This document shows, one piece after another, positions 9,401 to 17,392 of a stretch of DNA of 22,227 nucleotides (position 1 is the first letter of the stretch; every line of letters starts with the position of its first letter). A model generated the notes under the pieces. It worked only from the letters and a program-made list of their open reading frames with translations, ran no database searches and was not told where the DNA came from. Origin of the DNA: Phoronis ovalis (taxonomy: Eukaryota; Phoronida; Phoronidae); contig JAOXYB010090162.1 of the NCBI GenBank assembly GCA_028565635.1, positions 1 through 22,227 of the forward strand. The letters run 5' to 3'. Position numbers and translations under genes: made by a program.

Positions 9401-11560
9401 AGTTCTACACATATTAATAGTTCTCAATTTCCAGATTTATTGAAATAAATTAATGCTGTATGTGGCTTTTAGTTGCATGGGAGAGAAAGACAAAATGGGT
9501 CAGTAACTAATTATTAACCTATTATTAAACATATAATTATTTTAAATATATACGGGCCCTTTTTTCAAAATGTTCATACAGAGTCACTTACCAATCGAGA
9601 GTTTTGATCTCCTCTCTCTCTAATACCTTTTTATCCACTGTTGGTACAGTATCTAAACTATCCAATGTAACCATTTTAACTGAATGTTTACATAGAAAGT
9701 GTACAGGGTCTGAGATTCCAGTATTAATAAGTATTTTTGAGCAGTTTAAATAAAAAGGAAATTTCTTCAACAAATGAATAGTCCTTCGAACTTGAGCTTC
9801 CAACATGTCTAAGCATAATATATATAATCTCCACAATCGATTGAAATCTTGCATGTGTTCTATCATTGGCTCTCTGCAACAAATTTGAAACTGACAATGA
9901 ATTTATTCACAGTTTCTTAATCGTAGCACATTGAACATATATACACAAGTTTTAGAGTTCTGCCTTCTTCAATTAATTTTACTAAAAGTTGACTCAGTAT
10001 TACCTATAAACTTTACTATTTTTTTGTCTGTAATGGCTATATTTTATAATGCAACAACATCTGTACAAAATATAAAATGAACTTTTCACAAAGGCATCGA
10101 TCATGGTATTATCAATTCTTTCAATAATCTAGTTACATAATTCATGGCATTTTATGAATGATCAATACCACAATTCTCTGCTTAGTAATTGAATTAAAAG
10201 ACTGATAGGATTCATTTCACCAAGCCATATCTGCTACATGCAGATGCATTACATACCATATCTGTCAAGCTAGCAGAGTTTTTAAAAGGGAGATTGAGTA
10301 TTTTCCATTGAAGGCAATGGCGAATAATGAGCTACAGCCATAACATTCAAATCAATACAAGCATCTGGCGTATTATAAGATAGTCAGTTATCCTTTATAT
10401 TATATTAAAAAAAGCTTAAATCTACCTTGTCAAATTTGGTAATAATGCCTGTCGTACTTGTCGTGCTAAATCATAGCAGCAATGTCGACAGGTCTTTAAG
10501 TCTTCTCGTAAGCACTCCGAGTCCTGTGACCCTCCAAGACATACCACCATGGTGCAGTAACGAGAAATCTCACGATTCAATTCTTTAACCAGCTAAATTA
10601 TAATAAAATAATTTAACAAAATGGTGATGGAATTCATTTGAAATACAACACCACTACAGTAGCAAGTAGTATAAAGCAACATTACAATTAAATATATTTA
10701 ATATGTAAATTTTATTACACATCATTCATCATACTTGAGAAAACAACATTTTAATGTGGAAGGAAAGGAAACTATTTTGAAATTATCATGCAAGATGAAT
10801 GTCGATCGAGTATTTATGATTAGAAAATATCATGATTAATACAAAATTTAAAGTTAAATTAAATAAATGTATTAAAAAAACAACTAATGGTAATTCAGGG
10901 TACTGACAAAAAATGTTGCAACACAAAGTGGCTTGCTTATTTTAAAGGGTTACGATACAAAGTTAGTTGTTGTGACACCATTCTGTAAGAAGAATGTATA
11001 ACTACAAGGCAGTAGCACTAATCAGTTTAATTTGAAATAAGTACTAGTAAAGTATGAAATATCACATATTCCAAGGTAGATTAATATAAATTTAAAACTG
11101 CTAACAGATATTATAATACATGATTTTTGGGAAATATGGACCTATAATTAACTAATTACTGCATTTTTTTCTGAAAGACACCATTTCACCAGCTACAGAA
11201 TTTCCGATTGTTTCATTAAAAAGCAAAATAACCTGTAAAAAAAATGTAAACTTAAATAATGAAGAGATGAATGCCACATTTAGCTTTACATGTTTTTGAT
11301 CCAATTCAAGACATGCTGAATTTGTCAACTTTGTTACAAAGCAATTACAACCGAGTCAGAACAACGATCATTATATCTTATACACTCACCTTAGCACAGT
11401 CCTGCTTGCTGACAAACACCTCACTCTTAATGCTGACTAGACTGCAGTTATCCACTTTGTCACGGGAACATTTACGATTACGTTCAATGCACACTTTATT
11501 CTGACGACGACCTGTAGGCATCATACATACTAGCTGCAGAGTTTTGTCATCTTCAAACAT
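6334..11560 (-). CDS. RGS9BP: RGS9-binding protein (R9AP) homologue, R7BP family; 6 coding exons
   Basis: Exons 11560-11390, 10592-10426, 9873-9592, 9245-9148, 7049-6991 and 6450-6334 join, all GT-AG with phases 0,2,2,1,0, into 297 aa. From residue 53, DCAKLVKELNREISRYC aligns with R9AP ECKALLDGLNKTTACYH. FNRLWRLYILCLDMLEAQVR (residues 123-142) aligns with FERLWVAFSGCLDLLEADMR. IAEMHRVEVKPWSV matches IDNMEMKVNVPRWTV. Residues 272-296 form one hydrophobic helix directly before the stop, as in R9AP, while R7BP instead ends in a palmitoylated basic tail. Family role: a tail-anchored, SNARE-like helical protein tethering RGS9 (R7 RGS)-Gbeta5 to membranes and speeding Galpha GTP hydrolysis, best known in photoreceptors. 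The roughly 50-residue N-terminal extension is unlike vertebrate R9AP (about 235 aa). Confidence 0.9.
6991..7049 (-). CDS. RGS9BP: R9AP-like coding exon 5 (residues 240-259)
   Basis: A 59-nt exon with acceptor AATTTTGCAG and donor GTAAGT. It encodes a serine-rich linker (SRSIKSNSDAASSMVEIVS) between the conserved domain and the membrane anchor. Vertebrate R9AP has a comparable serine-rich stretch (VSAGPSSVVS). The phases, 1 in and 0 out, fit both neighbours. Confidence 0.88.
7236..7351. repeat. Degenerate tandem units TGGGATCTAG in R9AP-like intron 5
   Basis: Copies lie at 7236-7245, 7261-7270 (one mismatch), 7299-7308 and 7342-7351. Three are flanked by shared words (TACCAAAGTG, GTACATCAA/TTCATCAA), so whole units of about 25-43 bp are repeated imperfectly. 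Confidence 0.5.
7517..7760. repeat. Minisatellite-like array, about 33-bp period, degenerate
   Basis: Units of the form (T)GGACCCATTTTTAGGG followed by a T-rich spacer and GAAAAAAG recur near 7517, 7550, 7583, 7656, 7687, 7720 and 7753. The last three are exactly 33 bases apart; one middle unit is diverged. It lies in an intron, is flanked by GTGCAGTCCAAA on the left and GGGCAGCACACCCC on the right, and has stops in every frame. Confidence 0.65.
7770..9140. other. Intronic sequence, no supported gene
   Basis: Remainder of R9AP-like intron 4. Short open frames between 8592 and 8977 on both strands lack splice-site support and resemble no family I know. The GC-richer patch at 8700-8850 may be a decayed element. 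Confidence 0.4.
9148..9245 (-). CDS. RGS9BP: R9AP-like coding exon 4 (residues 208-239)
   Basis: The acceptor is TTTTTTTTATAG and the donor is GTAAGT. It encodes EIFDLHDLIAEMHRVEVKPW and SVESEMLPNIDY. The pattern I-x-x-M-x-x-x-V-x-V-x-x-W-x-V matches R9AP in the segment before the membrane anchor, the part resembling a SNARE motif. Confidence 0.93.
9592..9873 (-). CDS. RGS9BP: R9AP-like coding exon 3 (residues 113-206)
   Basis: The largest exon (282 nt), with acceptor TTTGTTGCAG and donor GTAAGT. It encodes the best-conserved helix of the family, with FNRLW, CLDMLEAQVRRT and a following FPFY that parallels the AAFPLH of R9AP. It ends with the acidic REEIKTLD stretch that mirrors LEREVLQVGE. 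The split Cys207 codon joins exon 4. Confidence 0.95.
10426..10592 (-). CDS. RGS9BP: R9AP-like coding exon 2 (residues 58-112)
   Basis: The acceptor is TATAATTTAG and the donor is GTAGAT, a weaker donor. It encodes LVKELNREISRYCTMVVCLG, then a region with CLREDLKTCRHCC and LARQVRQALLPNLT, corresponding to helices 1-2 of the R9AP/R7BP bundle. Six cysteines in 55 residues is more than in the vertebrate protein. It starts in phase 0 and ends in phase 2. Confidence 0.92.
11152..11232 (-). other. Candidate alternative terminal exon within R9AP-like intron 1
   Basis: A near-ideal acceptor (TTTACATTTTTTTTACAG) is followed by 26 sense codons and TAG. The frame begins VILLFNETIGNSVAGEMVSF and is in phase with coding exon 1 (phase 0). 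Splicing here would give an 83-residue truncated protein lacking the RGS-binding bundle and anchor. No strong donor follows, so an alternative last exon is the simplest reading. It may also be a chance frame. Confidence 0.25.
11390..11560 (-). CDS. RGS9BP: R9AP-like coding exon 1 (residues 1-57)
   Basis: A good acceptor (CTCTTGATACAG) lies 4 bases before ATG 11560, so a 5' UTR exon should exist upstream. The donor is AAG|GTGAGT. The exon encodes MFEDDKTLQLVCMMPTGRRQ, a basic cysteine-rich stretch, then QDCAK at the start of the conserved helical domain. Later ATGs (11524 and 11521) are alternative starts; MFEDD is preferred because it is first in the exon. Confidence 0.75.
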
Positions 11561-11849
11561 AAATCTGTATCAAGAGAACAAAAACAAAATCTTCACGCAC
11601 ATTTATATCATGATAGCATAGGTGGCTGTAAATTTCACATTCATTTTCAGCTAGCATTATAAGTTTAAACTGACATTTTTGATATTAAACATTTTTACTT
11701 TTAATTATTAGTTTTAATTCTGAATAAAAATCTAATTAAATAAATTTAATTTTATATTATTATATATAATTGGATTCAACAATAAATACATTATCAACAT
11801 ACAACAACTAGTACATTGATTCCTCTATTGTCATGAATAATCATTAATT

Positions 11850-12770
11850 AGGAGCTATTCAGCAACCCAATGTGAAACTGTAGCCACAATATATAATACA
11901 TTTTGTTTTTTTACAACAGGATGTCGTAAAAGTTATTTTACATCTTTATCCTGTGCACTTTTGTAATAAATATATTTTACATCATCGTGACGTAAATTTT
12001 GTTAATAACGTCAAGATAAAAACCACGAATCAAGATTAGAAGAAATCCTAACAAAACCAGAACTGTGACAGGTCCTTCATAAAATTAACAAAATTAATCG
12101 ATAATTTGTTTTAAAAAACAACCAATCACAGTTGCTGGGACAGGAATGTCTATGAAATATTTTAACAATTACGTTTCATACAAAGAAATACAAACAATTA
12201 TTATAGTAAATCCTAAAGTTATACCAGCACACGTAACTGCCACAGCTTTCATTTATACAATTTGTGACAACTTGCTGAATTGTTGGCATTCTAAGCAAAA
12301 ATTTCTAAAACAGTAACCATGGAAATGTGTAGCGCATACTACATGTTACACTAGTTAACAAGATTATTAATTATGCTCATCTTTAAAGACAATTTCTAGA
12401 TTAATTAACACACTTACAGCTTAATATAGGAATTAATTTATCTTTCATGGCCACACATTATCAGCTTTGCTAATTTTACCATTATTTCCTGTACTTAATA
12501 AAGTATGTAACATCAGAGAAAAATGTAAAACAATAAATTTGACACTTAGATTTGTCTCGTACTCGAGTTGGGACCAGTGTTTTTTTTGGAAAACAGATAG
12601 AGTAATACTGTTTTTTTTGTTTCTTTCTTTAACATCAAAATTAAACTACTAATCATTTAAAAAACGTAGATATTAAAATACAAAGCAAAACATGCAGCTG
12701 CTAAATGAAGAAGCAAAATCGTCATTTCTAAATATTAATAACATCAAAGTTATCATAAAAACAATTAAAC
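11850..12770. other. Upstream intron/intergenic sequence with a CRE-like site
   Basis: AT-rich sequence with no supported exon. TGACGTAA at 11988-11995 is a CREB/ATF-type half-palindrome. A short word at 11848-11874 is shared with 19238-19265, indicating dispersed repeat debris. Confidence 0.3.
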
Positions 12771-12774
12771 TCAC

Positions 12775-12900
12775 CAGAAATTTATATTACGATTTATGAG
12801 CTGTAACACCAGGGACTTAATTTTTAAGTCTTCTCTCATTCACAGATTACAAGTTGATCTTGCCGCTCATTTGTTCTTCTTGTAATAATGTCTCATCTAT
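12775..12900 (-). other. Possible 5' UTR exon of the R9AP-like gene
   Basis: A consensus donor CTG|GTGAGT lies at 12774-12769. Joined to the acceptor before 11564, it creates TGA directly in frame (TG|A TTT ATG), which would fix ATG 11560 as the start. Short uORFs lie in the exon (ATG 12896 and ATG 12870, overlapping at ATGA). The upstream boundary is not visible; 12900 is arbitrary. Confidence 0.25.
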
Positions 12901-13231
12901 TCATTTGTTATTTGTTATTCTTGTTATCATTAACCTATAATCAAATACATGTACATTAATTGTAATAATGTTTTGTTTCGCTGCCAGTTCTTCTAAAATT
13001 ATGTATTTGACATCTTAAAATTATGTATTTAACATTAACTTCATCATCCTAAATGGTTTCAGAACTTCGAAAAGAGATATTAAATAATCATGACCCCAGA
13101 AGATACTTGGATCTTGGGTGGGGACGATCAAGCCACAGAACCTCAAAAATCCTAACCATGTTAAAACTTTATACCTTACACATACCTCGGTAATACTACA
13201 AGATATACCCATAACCACAAAATACCATACG

Positions 13232-13493
13232 CATATTTATACCAACTTGAAGATAAAATTGATGAACTATATTTATGTAAAACTTTTTACACTGATGGTT
13301 GATAACTTTCTAGCAATCACAGCTACGTTAACTTTACAGATTTGTCTATATTGGCCAGGTACATGTACATAAAGCAAAAAAAATAACTGAATTTATGCCA
13401 AAAGATGAAAAAACTGCCCTTATATCCAATAGATTAAACTATGCTACCCAGAATTATACCCAAAAGGAGGAAATTGTGACCCATATTTATACC
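13232..13493. repeat. Direct repeat CATATTTATACC, 250 bp apart
   Basis: CATATTTATACC occurs at 13232-13243 and 13482-13493. Weaker similarity follows (ACTTGAAGATAAAA versus TGGAAGGGTGAAAA). Related TATACCC words fill the region between. This looks like a strongly diverged tandem array; the open frames across it (13021-13604) are probably by-products. Confidence 0.35.
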
Positions 13494-14210
13494 TGGAAGG
13501 GTGAAAAGGTGATCATTCCGGAGAGCATGCATGTTCCCAATATGTTGGGATTACCCATCCCGGAAACCATATTTCTAAATTATCATGACACAATATTCTT
13601 ATAATAAGGAAAGAACACCTATCTAATTATAAATATGACTAGGTTCATTGGTAGATTACATATTTACATAGCATACAAGTTCATTTACAGCAGAAAATGA
13701 GTATAAACAGCTAGTATTATTACATAGCATATTAACTATCTAGTTTCTTGTATTATAGCTCGTTTCCTGCCATTGCATTCAATACAAAATTGTCTGAAAA
13801 TACTGGTAATTAAAACAACACATCACACTGATTTCAATGAATCTTATATTTTTTACACCTTTATGTTTATCATATAAAGCTAATTCTAATTTCCAATTTA
13901 TTTTTCTTAGCATCTCATCCCAACATCAAAGAATTAAAATGCAAGAACATCACCCACTTTTTCATCTATAAACATCACATTGCACTTTTTCATCTATACC
14001 TTCAAAGTCAATACAAAAGTTCAAACAATATTTTAATGTCTAGTCATATTGGAACATCTTAGTCACAATTTTCAGGATAACATTCCATAAAATAGTACTT
14101 ATAAAATTAGACATTACAGGTAAGTCACAGATCACATGATCATTTGAAGTGCAGTTAGGGATCATCGCAAAAGTTATCACAATGCCCACAAATGTATAGT
14201 GTTTCATATA

Positions 14211-14226
14211 GGGGGCGGGGGGGGGG
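14211..14226 (+). repeat. G-rich tract G5-C-G10
   Basis: Sixteen bases of G with a single C at 14216, in AT-rich surroundings. Short low-complexity tract. Confidence 0.7.
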
Positions 14227-14542
14227 TAAGTTATGCCTAGTATATACGATATTTAAAATCATTCCTTAGTAAATATAGATAAAAGTTTTAGGTTCTATTT
14301 ATTCTACCACTCCATGAACATTCATACAAGTGTGCAAAAATGTACAAAATTGGTGGAAGACAAAGGACAGTGCAAATACCTACATCAAACGGTTAAACCA
14401 TGCCTCGGGTACCATCCAGTTTTAACTTTACAGCATATATGACAGTCGTAAAGCGGGACGACCTTTTTACGTCACTGCAGTGCAGACGATACATAATGGC
14501 TAAACAGTTAACACTTTTGGTACTATGGCACCGGAAAATCAG

Positions 14543-14595
14543 AGCTATTTACAAATGTCAGCCTTTAAATAGGTACCAGACGTTTGTAAATAGCT
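14543..14595. repeat. Perfect-size hairpin: 16-bp arms, 21-nt loop
   Basis: AGCTATTTACAAATGT (14543-14558) is the reverse complement of ACGTTTGTAAATAGCT (14580-14595) with one mismatch. It lies in a slightly GC-richer block (14390-14720) with a palindrome CACTGCAGTG (14473-14482) and a CRE-like TTACGTCA just before it. It could be a small foldback element or a structured promoter/leader. Confidence 0.55.
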
Positions 14596-14729
14596 TTGTA
14601 TCAAAGCATACCAGTTTATCTGTGGAGGTGAATATTTTTTAAATAGAATATATCGATGATTTCGCTCTTGAAATTGGTTGTCAATTTTTACACGTGCGTG
14701 TCATCCAGTCTGTGTTTAACGTGCTGAAA

Positions 14730-17330
14730 TCAGAATAACACACTGGAAGTAAATATTTTGCTATCGGTGATTCTAACTGATTCAGAACATGTTATCAGGA
14801 GAGCATCTGCCTTGGAAATGTCTTTTTCTGATAACACTATTAAAGTTCAGGCGATATTGTAATAAAAAGTTAAACTAGATAATGCACGATCCATTCCTTA
14901 CTATGGGCCGGGACTATGGCAGATAAGGATATTGGTCCCAGTGTATCCTCGCTTGGATAGTGCACAAATCTCACTAACCCCCCTACATTTGACCAGAGGG
15001 GTGGGGGGAAATTCCTATATTAAACACTATATGTTTGTGGTCATTGTGATAACTCTTGAAATGATCCCTTATTATAATCTTGACATATGGTTGTCTGTCA
15101 TAGCTAGGTTCAGCCACTATAATGTTATATGAAGTTACATGTATATCAATTATTTATATATTTGAAATTATTTCATTTGACTTAGAAGGTGAAGGTCAAT
15201 GATCACTGATGATGAGTTATCATCAATATATACATTGAACAATTAAGTTATAAGGGGAAGAGCTTAATGGTCACTATAATATTGTATATATTAATTATAT
15301 AATTACTGACTTCTTCCAAAGGTTGTGTCAGTGTCAAGGGTGGTTATATAATGGTAACACATGAATGGAAAAAACTATGAAACCATGAACAAGCAGAAAA
15401 TAAACCAACATAAGTCCACTTCAAATGGAACCTACAGACAGAATCTAGTACTTTTTAAGGTCTTGTTACAAAATGTTGCATTCGCTTATGGCTTGCCTAA
15501 GTAATATATACAACAGCAATTCAAAAAGTACAACTATATATGCGAGTGAAGGTACAAAAATTGTTTCACAAATTAACGTAAATATTCAGTTTCCACTACT
15601 TGAAATGTCAACATACATACATGTAACAGATTGTTGATAGTTTTACGGACAAGTAAATATCCAAAGTTGCTGATCTTATACATTCACCGTATACTGATTA
15701 ACACAAAACATAACAAATGAAAACAATGGTGATGATGACGATTATAGTGCCAATTATGAAGTGCAACTTGCCCATTATATTTAATTCGCTGCATTTTAAT
15801 GAACAATTAATTAATTCCTGTTCCATTTTGAGCCAGTTATTAATGGATAAAACATGATAATGATCAACTGCCTTTGCAATTTATATGCACATGCACTTTT
15901 AACTACCTAGTTATAGAGCTCTGGGGGGGGGGGGGGGGGGGGTCATGGTATGTCAAGATGATATATTAATTTCTTTTATTCCTACAAACTGTGGAAACTT
16001 ATTCACAATTTACATACTAACAGAGGTTTCATTGACAAACTGTCTAGAGGTCCACTTCCTAACCCAGATCGATGTGCATGAATGTCATGAGTTCTCTGCC
16101 TCCGGCATGTTATTTAAAACCCGCAAAAAACAAACTGAAGTTAAATCCAAAGTAAAACTATAATGTATTCTATAACACAACTTCTGCCCAAATTATTATC
16201 CTAATATTAGTGAAGAGAACACAATACAACAGTTTAGTTCAGGTGTTGTAAAACATTGTTTCTGTGCTGAACCAGAGGCCCCTGGGCCACTATAGCTTCA
16301 TGACTATATATATAATTATTTTACAATCACTGGCAGCAAAATCAGAATTAACTGTATCTGACATTTACTAGGGGTCATATGAATAGATGAATTTCCCCCA
16401 AAATTGGTTAAAATATTCTGACTACATAATCAGGTGACAGATACGGAAATTAAGTGATTCTTCATAAACGTGTAATTTTCAAAAGGATAATTTTTCACTG
16501 ATAAACCACCCAAAATACAAGTTATACCAATGAAAGAATACTACCCACTTTAATGAATTTAGTGGTTTAATTAGCTGTTTACATAATTGCATCTATATAT
16601 ACACAAAAAATATTTTAAAAATGATAATAGTAATACCAAACCTTAATTACCTGAATACAGATATTGTAGGTCATATACAATACACTAAAGCTTGAGATAC
16701 TGTTGCCACGGTGAACTTACATGTATGTACTATATGTATATATATACTAGTCATTCTCATGTATACTAATTAAACTCATGGGAGTTGAAAAACACTGTTT
16801 GTTTTAACACTTCCATGTTCTGAGTATTCTTGCAGTAAATCACAGAACAATTAAAAAGCTTTTTAACATTATTTATTTAGTACTATACACAGACCAATAT
16901 TTTCAGGGGTTGGACTAAATTGTATACTGCATTCTTGTATATACTAAATTGTTTTATTGGGTTCCAAGCTGTGAAAGAGTTTCTTTAAGCTAGGTCAAGA
17001 TACATTGAGGTGTGCACATACATGTACTTAGAACGTACCTATGTTTCAAGAATTAAAATGGCAAGGCAAACGTATAAAGGATCAATGTTAAAGGTAGCAA
17101 ATATAGTTCGGCAGAATTTATTCACACTTTGTAGTTTAAGTTAAATTTTAGTTAATTACATGAAAAGACAGACAAACAGATGTATAATATATTCTGAAAG
17201 TGTAAACTCTAAATTTTTCTGTGAGTAGGTCATGTGACATGTACAGTTACCATTTTAGGTTAAAACCTTAAGTTTTTGAAACATTGTATAAGTAATCTTT
17301 ACATAAAGATGTCATAAGGTCACAATTGAT
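14730..17330. other. Intergenic AT-rich region, no supported gene
   Basis: Several open frames of 60-75 codons occur but none has splice-site support or recognisable protein sequence. The palindromic GGCCCCTGGGCC-like word near 16275-16290 and AT dinucleotide runs near 16725-16750 are repeat debris. An AATAAA on the - strand (TTTATT at 16953-16958) could serve the candidate gene ending at 17340. Confidence 0.4.
15923..15942 (+). repeat. Homopolymer G20
   Basis: Twenty consecutive G residues after GAGCTCT. Capable of G-quadruplex formation and prone to sequencing or assembly error in length. Confidence 0.9.
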
Positions 17331-17339
17331 TTAAATCAT

Positions 17340-17392
17340 TTATGATTTTTCCTTTTTCCTCCTTGGCGCTGCCATGGCCTTTTTGGTTGTTT
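17340..17392 (-). CDS. Candidate gene, terminal exon (basic tail, stop TAA)
   Basis: Two bases complete a Glu codon, then 16 residues TTKKAMAAPRRKKEKS and TAA. The region is locally GC-rich (GGCCATGGCAGCGCCAAGG) in contrast to both sides. A pyrimidine tract precedes the AG. Confidence 0.38.

Noticed and set aside
13021-13604. Frames of 65-84 codons on both strands
   Set aside because: They run through a degenerate direct-repeat region and read as repeat translations rather than protein.
14400-14642. 80-codon + strand frame starting MPRVPSSFNF
   Set aside because: It crosses the 16-bp-arm hairpin, and no splice site or homology supports it.
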